Numbered from the stretch's first letter, positions 27,609 through 39,221 are shown. The stretch: 51,967 nt of DNA from MW101C3 sp943367595 (GCA_943367595.1 CALRJS020000023.1:1-51967); one strand, 5' to 3'. A program made the numbers and translations. The notes: generated by a model not told the origin, from the sequence alone.

Positions 27609-28120
27609 GCCAGGCGGGCGGATCGCCTCAAGCCTTCATCGCAACGGCCTGACATCAACAGGCCGGAGCCGCCCCACACCAGCCGCAGGGGCAGGTCGCC
27701 CACGCCGGCGGCCAGCTCCCGCTGGGGCGTGAAGCCGAGGCGGCGGAAATACCGCACCAGGCGGCGATGCTGGCGTTCCTCATCGCGGATCGCGAGCAGG
27801 CGGGCGCGCCGGCAGGGGGTGGCCTCCAGCGCCCAGGCGAACGTGGCCGCCCAGATCAGCGGGCCCACCGCCGGCGGTGCCTGCACCACTCGCATGGTGT
27901 CCAGCTGCAGGCCAGCGGGGGTGGGCAGAGCCCAGCCCTTGAGCTCACCGACCAGCGCAGGCGGGCCCTCCGGCCGGACGCAGGCCACCCCCACCCGCAG
28001 CGTCCATACCCCCAGGCGCCGGTCCACCTGCAGGCGCAGCAGCAGGCCGTTGGCCGCCGCCCAGCGCTCCAGGTCGTCCAACGACGGCAGTGGTTCGAGG
28101 GCAGGCACCGCGCTGCTCAT
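27590..28120 (-). CDS. Hypothetical protein, GNAT-like C-terminus
   Basis: A 176-aa soluble protein, last gene of the lysA-to-here minus-strand block. The segment RARLLAIRDEERQHRRLVRYFRRLGF resembles the acetyl-CoA-binding and final part of GNAT acetyltransferases, where a Tyr before R-x-LGF is common. The Q/R-x-x-G-x-G/A loop is not obvious, so the assignment is tentative. The start overlaps the stop of the GST-DUF952 gene by 4 nt. Substrate unknown. Confidence 0.65.
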   Translation of the reverse strand: MSSAVPALEPLPSLDDLERWAAANGLLLRLQVDRRLGVWTLRVGVACVRPEGPPALVGELKGWALPTPAGLQLDTMRVVQAPPAVGPLIWAATFAWALEATPCRRARLLAIRDEERQHRRLVRYFRRLGFTPQRELAAGVGDLPLRLVWGGSGLLMSGRCDEGLRRSARLAQRLAM

Positions 28121-29187
28121 GCCGCCTGCCGCGCTGTCTTGAGCGGGGAGGCCGCCAGCGGAGCATCCAGTGGCTCCGCCGCCACCACCGCGTCGAGGGC
28201 CAGGGGGCCATGGATGTGGGGGAACAGCTCCGCGCTGCCGGCTGAGGACTCCAGCCGCAGCGGCACCGTGAGCCGGGCGGGATCAATCGAGAGCAGCACC
28301 AGATCGGGGCCATCGGCGTAGAAGCGGGCCTGGGTGGCCGCCAGCTGATGGGCGAAGCAGGCATGGATGAAGCCCACCTGCTCCAGGCTGAGGCCGCGGG
28401 TGGAGCGGCGGTAGACGCCCGCACGGCAGGCGTCCTGCCAGTCGGCAGCCAGGGCCAGGTGATGAACCAGGCGCCCGGCAGGGAAGGGTGGGCCGGGAGC
28501 GTCGTCGGTCCAGGGCTCCTGCGGGGCCATCACCGCCGCCAGGGGGGCGCTGGCGAGGAAGCGGCCCAGCCAGGCCTGCAGCGCCGCCAGGCCCGGCAGG
28601 GCATCGAACCCCGCGGGATCCGCCAGGCGGAACTGGCGCACGAAGGGCAGTAGAGCCAGATCGGCCAACGATGGCCTGGACCCGAGCAGCCAGGCGACCC
28701 CATCAGCTCCGGCGGCCCGCTCCAGCCGCCGGTTCCAGTCGCCGAGCACCTGCAGGGCCGCCTCGTGGTGGACCAGCGGATCGGCTTCAGGGTGGCGGCT
28801 GGCGTACTTGTAGCGATCCAGGTGGTGCTTGAACACCTCGTCGTTGCAGCGGATCAGCGCGGCCATCTCCTGCTGCGCCTCCGCCGCAGGCACAGCAGCC
28901 GCACCGAAGCCGGGGGTGCTGCCACGGCGCAGCAGCCAGTCGTCGGGATCATGCTGGCGCAGCGCCCAGGCTATGATCTCCAGGCTCTGCTCGATCACCC
29001 GGCCATCCGCCAGCACCAGCACCGGCACCGTGCCCTTGGGTGAGGCCTGCAGCAGCTCCAGCGGTTTGGCCGCCAGCCGCACCTCACGCAGCTCCACCAG
29101 CAGGCCGGCCCGCTCGATCGCCAGCCGCGCCCGGATCGCATAGGGGCAGCGGCGGAAGCTGTAGAGCACCGGCAGCCCCAAACTCAT
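28117..29187 (-). CDS. Glutathione S-transferase-DUF952 fusion protein
   Basis: A 356-aa two-domain protein. Residues 1-~220 are a glutathione S-transferase-like unit: thioredoxin-fold start (LPVLYSFRRCPYAIRARLAI, with a Cys-Pro site), the cis-Pro motif GTVPVL, the ES-like IEQSLEI, and the helical domain with PSLADLALLPFVRQF. Residues ~245-350 (LVHHLALAADWQDACRAGVY ... FIHACFAHQLAATQARFYA ... FPHIHGPL) match DUF952, usually a stand-alone protein of about 110 aa. ATG at 29187 overlaps the trhO stop by 4 nt; the longer frame adds Arg-rich nonsense. It may detoxify or repair thiol-linked substrates; role unknown. Confidence 0.85.
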   Translation of the reverse strand: MSLGLPVLYSFRRCPYAIRARLAIERAGLLVELREVRLAAKPLELLQASPKGTVPVLVLADGRVIEQSLEIIAWALRQHDPDDWLLRRGSTPGFGAAAVPAAEAQQEMAALIRCNDEVFKHHLDRYKYASRHPEADPLVHHEAALQVLGDWNRRLERAAGADGVAWLLGSRPSLADLALLPFVRQFRLADPAGFDALPGLAALQAWLGRFLASAPLAAVMAPQEPWTDDAPGPPFPAGRLVHHLALAADWQDACRAGVYRRSTRGLSLEQVGFIHACFAHQLAATQARFYADGPDLVLLSIDPARLTVPLRLESSAGSAELFPHIHGPLALDAVVAAEPLDAPLAASPLKTARQAA

Positions 29188-30245
29188 GGGCATGGGGAAC
29201 CTCCCGCTCGCACGCCGGCACCGGCAGGTTGGGCTCCAGCCGCGCCCGAACCTGCACCCGAACCCGAACCCGCACCGATATGGCGGCCGCCGCGGCTGGC
29301 CGCCAGCACGCTCTGCCGCTGGCGCTCGGCGAAGCGGGCCCGGTCGGCGTCGCTGAAGCGATCGCGGCAATGCCGGCAGCTCACCCCCTGCACATAGCTG
29401 TCGAGCTGGCGATCCGCAGGGGAAAGCGGCAGACCACAGGCGTGGCAGAGGCTGAAGCCACCGGGCTCAAGCCGGTGGTTCAGCGCCACCCGCTGATCGA
29501 ACACGTAGCACTCGCCCTGCCACTGGCTCTGCTCGGGCGGCACCTCCTCCAGGTAGCGCAGGATGCCCCCCTGCAGGTGGTGCACCCCCTCGAAGCCCTG
29601 CTGACGCAGATAGGCGGTGGCCTTCTCGCAGCGGATGCCGCCCGTGCAGAAAAGGGCCAGCCGCTCAGGGCGACGGGCCTCCACCAGGGGCGCCAGCTGC
29701 TGATCCACCCAGCGGGGGAACTCCCGGAAGCTCTCCAGACCCGGATCGATCGCGCCGGTGAAGCTGCCGAGCGCCACCTCATAGCTGTTGCGGGTGTCGA
29801 TCACCAGCGTGGTGGGATCAGCGATCAGCTCCTGCCACGCCTGGGGCGGCACGGGGCTGCCGGGCCTGGAGGCCGGCGCGGCCGCCGCCGCAGGCTGGAG
29901 TGCTGCCGGCTCCACTGCGTCGGTGTCTTCTGCCGGCGGGGGCGTCAGCTGCACCGCAGCGCAGCCCATCGTGACGATTTCGCGCTTGAGTCGCACCTTG
30001 AGGCGATGAAAGGCCTGCTCCCCAGTCCAGGAGGTTCTGGCCTCCAGATCGGCCAGACCCGGCTGGCGCCGCAGCAGCTCCAGGAGCGCTTCCACCCCGG
30101 CGGCGCTGCCGCAGATGGTGCCGTTCACCCCTTCGGCCGCCACCAGCACTGTGCCCCGCAGCTCCTCCGCCTGGCCCACCTGCAGCAGTTGCTCGCGCAG
30201 CGCAGCGGGCTGGTGGATGGGGGTGAAGCGGTAGAAGGCCGCCAC
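29184..30245 (-). CDS. trhO: tRNA uridine(34) hydroxylase, rhodanese family
   Basis: A 353-aa UPF0176/TrhO protein that makes 5-hydroxyuridine at the tRNA wobble position. It has the N-terminal ferredoxin-like part (GTVLVAAEGVNGTICG), the rhodanese domain with FCTGGIRCEKATAYL as active-site loop, and a C-terminal zinc-ribbon-like segment (CHAC ... CRHC). Start: GTG at 30245 (VAAFYRFTPI) lies 20 bases after the bioB stop and fits the family; the open frame beyond it overlaps bioB. Two oddities: about 35 Pro/Ala-rich residues are inserted between the halves, and a Gly/Ala repeat tail follows the conserved end. Confidence 0.92.
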   Translation of the reverse strand: MAAFYRFTPIHQPAALREQLLQVGQAEELRGTVLVAAEGVNGTICGSAAGVEALLELLRRQPGLADLEARTSWTGEQAFHRLKVRLKREIVTMGCAAVQLTPPPAEDTDAVEPAALQPAAAAAPASRPGSPVPPQAWQELIADPTTLVIDTRNSYEVALGSFTGAIDPGLESFREFPRWVDQQLAPLVEARRPERLALFCTGGIRCEKATAYLRQQGFEGVHHLQGGILRYLEEVPPEQSQWQGECYVFDQRVALNHRLEPGGFSLCHACGLPLSPADRQLDSYVQGVSCRHCRDRFSDADRARFAERQRQSVLAASRGGRHIGAGSGSGAGSGAAGAQPAGAGVRAGGSPCP

Positions 30246-30264
30246 CCGGAACAGCAGCGCAGAC

Positions 30265-31389
30265 TCAGCCAGGAGCCACCACCCGGCCGGGGGCCTGCTC
30301 GGATGGCCCAGCCGCCGGCTCGCTCCACTGGGCGTGCACACCGGCCGCCGCCAGCAAGGCACGATCGGCCTCCACATCAGGGTTGCCGGTGGTGAGCAGG
30401 GTGTCGCCGTAGAAGATCGAATCGGCGCCGGCCTGCAGGCAGAGAATCTGCGCCTCGCGGCTCAGCGCTGTGCGACCGGCACTCAGCCGCACCCGGCTGT
30501 GGGGCATGAGGATGCGGGCGGTGGCCACCATGCGCACCAGGTCGAGCGGATCCAGCGGCGGCTGTTCTTCCAGTGGGGTGCCCTCCACCGCCACCAGCCC
30601 GTTGATCGGCACGCTCTCGGGATGGGGATCGAGGCTGGCGAGCACCTGCAGCAGACCGGCCCGGTCGTTGCTGGTTTCGCCCATGCCGATGATGCCGCCG
30701 CAGCAGAGCGTGATGCCAGCCCGGCGCACCCGCTCCAGCGTTTCCAACCGCTCCTGGTAGGTGCGGGTGGTGATGATCCGGTGGTAGTGCTCCGGGCTGG
30801 TGTCGAGGTTGTGGTTGTAGGCGGTCAGGCCCGCCTCGGCCAGCCGGGCGGCCTGGGTGTCGGTGAGCATGCCGGCGGTGACACAGGCCTCCAGGCCCAG
30901 CTCCCGCACCCCGCGCACCATGGCGAGCATGGCCTCGAACGGCGCACCCTCACGGATCTCCCGCCAGGCCCAGCCCATGCAGAAGCGGTCGGCACCGGCC
31001 TCCTTCGCCGCCCGGGCGCGGGCGAGCACCGGCTCCACATCGCGCTCCGGCTGGCCGGTCACATCGGCGCTGTGGTGCATCGACTGGGGGCAATAGGCGC
31101 AGTCCTCCTCACAGCCGCCGGTCTTGACGCTCAGCAGCGAAGCCAGCTGCACGTGGTAGCCGGGGTTGGCGCTGCGGTGCACCTGCTGGGCGCGCCAGAG
31201 CAACTCCATCAGCGGGGCTTCCAGCAACGCCTGAATCTCGTCCCGGCTCCAGTCGTGGCGCACGGCAACCGGCGTGGCCTCAAGCACGGCTTCGGGCGCG
31301 GCTTCGGTCACGGGTGTCGGTGCGGATGTCGATGCGGAGGCTTCGGCCGCAGGGGCGGTGCCGCCGGAGAGGGTGGGGGAAGCGATCAA
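30265..31389 (-). CDS. bioB: Biotin synthase
   Basis: A 374-aa radical SAM enzyme that adds sulfur to dethiobiotin, the last step of biotin synthesis. The cluster motif is C93-x3-C97-x2-C100 (CEEDCAYC), followed by CMGWAWRE, YNHNLDTSPE, GGIIGMGET and the conserved Arg in RVRLSAGR. The first ~43 residues are an Ala/Thr/Pro-rich extension absent from most BioB proteins; a start further in cannot be excluded. About 30 C-terminal residues are also low complexity. It follows uppS by 23 bases and precedes trhO by 20, consistent with one operon. Other biotin genes are not in the window. Confidence 0.95.
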   Translation of the reverse strand: MIASPTLSGGTAPAAEASASTSAPTPVTEAAPEAVLEATPVAVRHDWSRDEIQALLEAPLMELLWRAQQVHRSANPGYHVQLASLLSVKTGGCEEDCAYCPQSMHHSADVTGQPERDVEPVLARARAAKEAGADRFCMGWAWREIREGAPFEAMLAMVRGVRELGLEACVTAGMLTDTQAARLAEAGLTAYNHNLDTSPEHYHRIITTRTYQERLETLERVRRAGITLCCGGIIGMGETSNDRAGLLQVLASLDPHPESVPINGLVAVEGTPLEEQPPLDPLDLVRMVATARILMPHSRVRLSAGRTALSREAQILCLQAGADSIFYGDTLLTTGNPDVEADRALLAAAGVHAQWSEPAAGPSEQAPGRVVAPG

Positions 31390-31412
31390 GGCGGCTGAGG
31401 AAGGGGGAAGGA

Positions 31413-32207
31413 TCAGGCGGTGAGCGGTGCGACGCCACCGAAGCGCCGCTGGCGGTTCTGATAATCGCTGAGGGCCCGCAGCAGGGCGTCTTCGTTGAAG
31501 TCGGGCCAGAGCACATCCGTGATGTGGATCTCGGCGTAGGCAAGCTGCCAGAGCAGGAAGTTGCTGATCCGGTATTCGCCGCTGGTGCGGATCAGCAGAT
31601 CCGGATCCACCTCATCGGCGGTCTGCAGTTCGGCGGCGAAGGCCTGCTCATCGATGCTGGCCGGATCCAGCTCGCCGCGGGCCACCTGATCGGCCAAGCG
31701 CCGTGCCGCCTGCACCAGCTCGCGGCGGCCGCCGTAGTTGGTGCACACGTTGAAGTGAATGCCGGTGTTCTCAGCCGTGCGGCGCGTGGCCGAGGCGATC
31801 AGCTCCTGCAGGCCGTGGGGCAGTTGCTCGAGATCGCCAAGGAAGCGGATGCGCACCTGTTCGCGATCGAGCGCCTCCAGTTCCCGGGCCAGCACCCGTT
31901 CGAACAGGGTCATCAGGAAGCTCACCTCTTCGCCAGGGCGGTTCCAGTTCTCGGTGGAGAAGGCATAGGCCGTGAGCGCGCCGATGCCCCAGTCGCTGCA
32001 GAGGCGCAGGGTGCGCTTGAGGGCTTCGACGCCCTCACGGTGCCCCATCACCCGCGGCAGGTTGCGCTGGCGGGCCCAGCGGCCGTTGCCGTCCATGATC
32101 ACCGCCACATGGGCCGGCAGGCGGCTGGGGTCCAGCACGGACGGCACGGCCCTCAAGGGCTGCGGATTCGCCTGGATCAGGGGAGTGGTCGCCTGGGAGC
32201 GACTCAT
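31413..32207 (-). CDS. uppS: Isoprenyl transferase (undecaprenyl diphosphate synthase family)
   Basis: A 264-aa cis-prenyltransferase that builds the C55 carrier for peptidoglycan and polysaccharides. The catalytic Asp39 lies in VIMDGNGRWA, followed by GHREGVEALKR, LTAYAFSTENW and the C-terminal DLLIRTSGEYRISNFLLWQ and LWPDF motifs. Its start overlaps the cdaA stop by 4 nt, so the two are coupled, linking a cell-wall lipid carrier with cyclic-di-AMP production. Confidence 0.96.
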   Translation of the reverse strand: MSRSQATTPLIQANPQPLRAVPSVLDPSRLPAHVAVIMDGNGRWARQRNLPRVMGHREGVEALKRTLRLCSDWGIGALTAYAFSTENWNRPGEEVSFLMTLFERVLARELEALDREQVRIRFLGDLEQLPHGLQELIASATRRTAENTGIHFNVCTNYGGRRELVQAARRLADQVARGELDPASIDEQAFAAELQTADEVDPDLLIRTSGEYRISNFLLWQLAYAEIHITDVLWPDFNEDALLRALSDYQNRQRRFGGVAPLTA

Positions 32208-33067
32208 GCGCGTGACTCTGGCGTGTCCTTCGACACGCTACGTCCCGTGGGCAGCGCCACCACCGAGCCGTGGCCAGACTTCGGCGTCGGTTTGGTGGTG
32301 GGCTGGGCCAGGGCGAGGCTGAGCAGCTCCCGCAGCCGGCTGCTGGTGATCGGTCGCTCCAGCCGGCCATGGCGCGCCAGCGAAAGGGTGCCGGTTTCCT
32401 CGGACACCACGATGCAGAGGCAGCGGTCGAAGCGCTCCGTGATGCCAAGGGCCGCCAGGTGCCGGGTGCCGTAGCGGGTGAGGCCCTGCCGGGACAAGGG
32501 CAGGATCACCCCCGCCGAAAGGATGCGGTTGCCGCGCACCAGCAGGGCACCGTCGTGGAGCGGGGTGTCGGCCGCAAACAGATTGAGGATCAGATCCACC
32601 GAGAGCAGCGCATCGATGGAGATGCCGGGATTGAGGAAGTCTTCGGGACGGAGGTCACTGCCGAGATCCACAAGCATCAGTGCACCGCGGCGATGCTGCG
32701 ACAAGCAGCCCGCCGCTTCAGTGAGCACCGCCACAGAACCGGACACCGCCGCATCCGCCGCCTGGCTGCCGAGCAGCACATCGAGCCGGCCGGTGCCGAG
32801 CAGCTCCATCAGCCGCCGCAGCTCCCCCTGCCAGAGGATCGCCAGCGCCAGGCTGCACCCCAGCACCACCGCTTCCAGCAGCCGCGTGGTGAGCGGCAGC
32901 ACGGCGATGCGCTGCACCACCCATACCAGCGCCACCAGGAACAGCCAGCCCCGAAGCAGCCACAGGGTGCGCGGCTCCCTCACCCTCGCCAGCAGCAGCA
33001 CCCCCAGCGAGGAGGCCAGCACGATGTCGAGGATCAGGCGCACGTCGAGGAGCTTCAGCCAGATCAC
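32204..33067 (-). CDS. cdaA: Membrane diadenylate cyclase, CdaA type
   Basis: A 287-aa protein making cyclic-di-AMP. Three hydrophobic segments (about 10-27, 35-50, 63-80) precede a short coiled region and the DAC domain. The catalytic DGA motif is at 172-174 (LHDGALL). The second motif reads RHL at 202-204 (YGTRHLAALGITE), where the family motif is RHR. The C-terminus is a basic, Thr/Pro-rich tail. Cyclic-di-AMP usually controls osmolyte and potassium transport and, in cyanobacteria, night survival. Coupled to uppS by a 4-nt overlap and 24 bases downstream of lysA. Confidence 0.92.
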   Translation of the reverse strand: MIWLKLLDVRLILDIVLASSLGVLLLARVREPRTLWLLRGWLFLVALVWVVQRIAVLPLTTRLLEAVVLGCSLALAILWQGELRRLMELLGTGRLDVLLGSQAADAAVSGSVAVLTEAAGCLSQHRRGALMLVDLGSDLRPEDFLNPGISIDALLSVDLILNLFAADTPLHDGALLVRGNRILSAGVILPLSRQGLTRYGTRHLAALGITERFDRCLCIVVSEETGTLSLARHGRLERPITSSRLRELLSLALAQPTTKPTPKSGHGSVVALPTGRSVSKDTPESRA

Positions 33068-33091
33068 CCGCAGCCCCCAGCCAATCTGGGC

Positions 33092-34507
33092 TCAGGGTAC
33101 CGGCGTCAACCGCTCCGGAAGGACGTCGTAGCGCAGCAACTCGTCCGGTTGCTCCCGCCGCTGCACCAGTTCGGCCCGCCCCTCCTGCACCAGAACGGCG
33201 GCAGGGCGGGGGATGCGGTTGTAGTTGGAGGCCATCGAGGCGTTGTAGGCGCCGGTGGCGAATACCACCAGCACGTCGCCGGGAGCGGAGGCGGGCAGGG
33301 CCAGTTCCTTGAGCAGCACGTCGCCGGATTCGCAGTGCTTGCCGGCCAGGGTGACCGTTTCCTCAGCGGCGGCGGCAGGTCGATCGGCCAGCACGGCGGT
33401 GTAGGCCGATTGATACGTGATCGGCCGCGGGTTGTCGCTCATGCCCCCATCCACCGACACGTAGGTGCGCAGGCCGGGGATCTCCTTGCGGCTGCCGATG
33501 GTGTAGAGGGTGAGGCCGGTGGTGGCCACCAGGGAACGGCCCGGCTCGCACAGCAGCCGCGGCAGCTCCAGATCCCGCTCCAGGCAGGCGGCCGCCACAG
33601 CCTGCGCCACGCCCTGCACCCAGGCCTGAATCGTCGGGGGATCGTCGCTGGCCACGTAGCGGATGCCCAGGCCACCGCCCACGTTCAGATCGGTGCAGGG
33701 GTGGCCGAGCGAACGGGCCAGCGCCAGCGCATCGGCCATCACACCCGCCAGGTCGCGGTGGGGCTGCAGCTCGAAGATCTGGGAACCGATGTGGGCATGC
33801 AGGCCGGTGAGCCGGGCCCAGGGATATTCCGCCAGCTGGCGGAGCACCTGCTCGAGCTGATCGGGATCGAAGCCGAACTTGCTGTCGAGGTGGCCGGTGC
33901 GGATGTACTCGTGGGTGTGGCACTCGATGCCGGGCGTGAACCGCAGCATCAGCGCTGCCGGCCGTTCCGCCGTGGCGATCGTGGCGAGCAGCTCCAGATC
34001 ACGCCAGTTGTCGGCCACCACGGTGACCCCGTGCTCCACCGCGAGCGCCAGCTCCTCCAGCGATTTGTTGTTGCCGTGCAGCACGATCCGCTCGGGTGGC
34101 ATGCCACCGCCGAGCGCCGTGAGCAGTTCACCGGACGAGACGGCATCCAGGCCAAGGCCCTCGGAGGCAACCACGGCCGTGATCGCCAGGCTGCTGTTGG
34201 CCTTGGAGGCGTAGAGCGCCAGCGAGCGACCGGGGTAGCAGGCATCGAGTGCCTCGCGGTAGGCGCGGCAGCTGGCACGAAGCGTGTCCTCGTCGAGGAC
34301 ATAGAGCGGTGTGCCGTAGGTGCGGGCCAGATCGCTCAGGCGACAGCCGCCCACCACCAGGGCTCCATCGGGCGCGCAGGTGGTGCTGATCGGCGCCAGG
34401 TTGCGGTTCGGACTGGCCGTGTCGATGGGGCCGGCCAGCAGGGGATGGGGCTCCGCGGTGCCGGCTGTGGCGCCGCTGGTGGCACCGATCGCACTGGTGG
34501 GGGGCAT
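33092..34507 (-). CDS. lysA: Diaminopimelate decarboxylase
   Basis: A 471-aa PLP enzyme making lysine from meso-diaminopimelate. The PLP-binding K102 lies in YASKANSS; HTHEYIRTG, HAHIGSQIFE, NVGGGLGIRY and EPGRSLVATTG shape the barrel active site, and CESGDVL and GAYNASMASNYN provide the substrate and dimer contacts. About 50 disordered residues precede the domain. ATG at 34507 is the most likely start (MPPTSAIGATSG); GTG/ATG further out to 34534 is possible. It heads the minus-strand block ending at 27590 and diverges from rimI, whose start is 35 bases away, so promoters must be very compact. Confidence 0.96.
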   Translation of the reverse strand: MPPTSAIGATSGATAGTAEPHPLLAGPIDTASPNRNLAPISTTCAPDGALVVGGCRLSDLARTYGTPLYVLDEDTLRASCRAYREALDACYPGRSLALYASKANSSLAITAVVASEGLGLDAVSSGELLTALGGGMPPERIVLHGNNKSLEELALAVEHGVTVVADNWRDLELLATIATAERPAALMLRFTPGIECHTHEYIRTGHLDSKFGFDPDQLEQVLRQLAEYPWARLTGLHAHIGSQIFELQPHRDLAGVMADALALARSLGHPCTDLNVGGGLGIRYVASDDPPTIQAWVQGVAQAVAAACLERDLELPRLLCEPGRSLVATTGLTLYTIGSRKEIPGLRTYVSVDGGMSDNPRPITYQSAYTAVLADRPAAAAEETVTLAGKHCESGDVLLKELALPASAPGDVLVVFATGAYNASMASNYNRIPRPAAVLVQEGRAELVQRREQPDELLRYDVLPERLTPVP

Positions 34508-34542
34508 CCTGGGAACGGTCCGGATCAACGCCAATTGTAAGG

Positions 34543-35067
34543 ATGTCTCCGGATGTTGCTGCAGACGCCACCGGCGCAGACGCTTTGGCGCCGGTGCGCA
34601 GGCTGACGCCGGCCGATCTGGACGTCTGTGTCGCCCTCGACCGGCTGGCCCTGGGCGGGCTGTGGGAGCGGGATCAGTGGCAGACCGAACTGGAGAGCGA
34701 TGGCCGGCTCTGCCTCGGCCTCGATGGCCCGCGGGGACTGGAGGCCATGGCCAGCGGCTGGCTTGTGGTCGATGAGCTGCAGATCATGGTGGTGGCGGTG
34801 CACCCCGACGGCCGACGGCGCGGCCGGGGCCGCCGTGTTCTCACGGCCCTGCTGCAGGAGGCCCGGCAGCAGGGAGCGCGGCAGGCCGCCCTTGAGGTGG
34901 CCGCCAGCAACACCGCCGCCCTGGCGCTCTATGCCGCCCTCGGATTCCGCAGCCAGGGACGGCGTTGCCGTTACTACCGCAATGGCGAGGACGCTCTGAT
35001 CGAATGCCTGCCACTGGTGGAGATCGCGGGAACGCCACCGCCAGCGCTGGGTTTCAGCGGCGAATGA
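34543..35067 (+). CDS. rimI: Ribosomal-protein-alanine acetyltransferase family (RimI-like GNAT)
   Basis: A 174-aa GNAT acetyltransferase. The acetyl-CoA loop is RRRGRGRRVL after the strand IMVVAVHPDG, and the C-terminal motif NTAALALYAALGF, then RCRYYRNGEDALI, is typical of RimI/Ard1-like enzymes that acetylate protein N-termini. The first 20 residues look disordered. The ATG at 34543 sits directly after AAGG, too near for a classic ribosome site. It diverges from lysA and precedes clpC by about 185 bases. Confidence 0.88.
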   Translation: MSPDVAADATGADALAPVRRLTPADLDVCVALDRLALGGLWERDQWQTELESDGRLCLGLDGPRGLEAMASGWLVVDELQIMVVAVHPDGRRRGRGRRVLTALLQEARQQGARQAALEVAASNTAALALYAALGFRSQGRRCRYYRNGEDALIECLPLVEIAGTPPPALGFSGE

Positions 35068-35253
35068 GTGCTTGATGAGGTACGGATTGCCGCCCTTCGT
35101 TGATGTGAAAGCACCAACAGTTTTGGCCAGCCAGATATGCCTATCTGCGGCCCTGATCCATGGTGCAGCAATGGATCTGGACATCTCCAGCCGGAGATCA
35201 CAAACACCCTCTCAACCCTGATAGGTTGGGTGCACTTGCATCAGGTCCCGCCC

Positions 35254-37806
<2,553 letters not shown>

Positions 37807-37850
37807 ACAAGCGGCTCAACCAGCGGCTGTTTCACACAGCCCCCTCGCCG

Positions 37851-37880
37851 GCGGGAGTTCTCCGAACTCCCGCTTTTTTT
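37851..37880 (+). terminator. Intrinsic terminator of clpC
   Basis: GCGGGAGTTC, loop TCC, GAACTCCCGC, then seven T: a perfect 10-bp GC-rich stem followed directly by a U-tract, 45 bases after the clpC stop. It is the clearest intrinsic terminator in the window. Confidence 0.95.
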
Positions 37881-38072
37881 GGCGTGCTGTAGTCAGATGG
37901 CCGCCGAGGTTCCGCAGCCGGGCGCGCTCTCCCCTTCCGCTGGCTGATATCCAGGCGTTTGCGACGCTTTCGTCTTGTGCCATCGCACACTGCGCACCGA
38001 GCGCCTCGCACCACGCAGGTGCCGGGACACGTTGCCGCTCGTAGAACAAAAGCCGCCGACTAGATTGCTCAG

Positions 38073-39221
38073 ATGAGCATCAGCTTGAGCGAACACCTGA
38101 TCGCCCCGGCCCGCGTGCTGCGGGGCGAAGGTGCCTGGGAGGCCTCCCTGCCGGCCATCGGCGCCCTCTGCCGACGTCCCCTGCTCCTCGGCCGCAGCCG
38201 CGCCACCGCTGCTCTGCGCGAGTCGCTGGCCGCGGATCTGCGCCGGCTTGGGCTTGATCCCCTGTTGGCTCAGCTGCAGTTCGATTGCTGCGAAGAGGAT
38301 CTGCAGCGGCTTCAGGCAGCCGTCGCGGCGGCCAATGCTGATCCCAGGGCGGTGGCCCCCATCGATGCCGTACTGGCGGCCGGGGGCGGCAAGGTGATGG
38401 ACGCGGGCAAGCTGCTGGCCGATCGGCTCGGGCTGCCCTGCATCACCGTGCCCACCAGCGCCGCCACCTGCGCCGGCTGGACCGCCCTGGCCAACCTCTA
38501 TTCCCCCGGCGGAGCCTTCATCGGCGATGTGAGCCTGGAGCGCTCCCCCGCTCTGCTGGTGTTCGATCACCGGCTGATCCTGCAAGCGCCACCCCGCACC
38601 CTGGCCAGCGGTCTGGCCGACGCCATGGCCAAGTGGTACGAAGCGTCGGTGAGCAGCGCCACCAGCACCGACGGCCTCGTGCACCAGGCGGTGCAGATGG
38701 CCCGCGTGCTGCGGGACCAGCTGCTGCTGGAAGGCCAGGAGGCCCTGGCCCACCCGGGCGGTGAAGCCTGGGCGCGTGTGGCTGAGGGCTGCGGGCTCAC
38801 CGCCGGCGTGATCGGCGGCCTGGGCGGCGCCCGCTGCCGCACCGTGGGCGCCCATGCGGTCCATAACGGCCTCACTCAGCTGGAGGCGAGCCATGGCCGC
38901 CTGCATGGGGAGAAGGTGGGCTTCGGCATCCTGGTGCAGCTGCGCCTGGAGGAGCTGGTGGGCGGCAACCGCCTCGCTTTCCAGGCCCGGCGCCAGTTGC
39001 TGAGCTTCTTTCGACAGCTGTCGCTACCGGTCACCCTGGCGCAGCTGGGGCTGGCGGACACACCGCTCAGCGATCTGCAACGGGTGTGCGCCTTCGCCTG
39101 CCAGCCGGGATCCGATCTGCACCGGCTGCCCTTTGCCGTGAGCCCGGCTGATCTGCTGGGCGCGCTGGTGAGCACCGATGCGGCCATCGAGCAGCCGGCC
39201 AGCGCCGACGTCAACCGTTGA
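38073..39221 (+). CDS. Iron-containing alcohol/glycerol dehydrogenase family protein
   Basis: A 382-aa protein with the glycerol dehydrogenase-type fold. The NAD-binding part has LAAGGGKVMDAGKLLADRLG and TVPTSAATCAGWTA. Metal-binding positions are the Asp in SGLADAMAKWYE and the His residues in VGAHAVHNGL and HGRLHGEKVG, so catalysis looks possible. The family oxidises polyols or reduces aldehydes and ketones; the natural substrate of the cyanobacterial members is unknown to me. The stop overlaps a TTG start of the following hydrolase by 4 nt, hinting that the two act on related substrates. Confidence 0.88.
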   Translation: MSISLSEHLIAPARVLRGEGAWEASLPAIGALCRRPLLLGRSRATAALRESLAADLRRLGLDPLLAQLQFDCCEEDLQRLQAAVAAANADPRAVAPIDAVLAAGGGKVMDAGKLLADRLGLPCITVPTSAATCAGWTALANLYSPGGAFIGDVSLERSPALLVFDHRLILQAPPRTLASGLADAMAKWYEASVSSATSTDGLVHQAVQMARVLRDQLLLEGQEALAHPGGEAWARVAEGCGLTAGVIGGLGGARCRTVGAHAVHNGLTQLEASHGRLHGEKVGFGILVQLRLEELVGGNRLAFQARRQLLSFFRQLSLPVTLAQLGLADTPLSDLQRVCAFACQPGSDLHRLPFAVSPADLLGALVSTDAAIEQPASADVNR

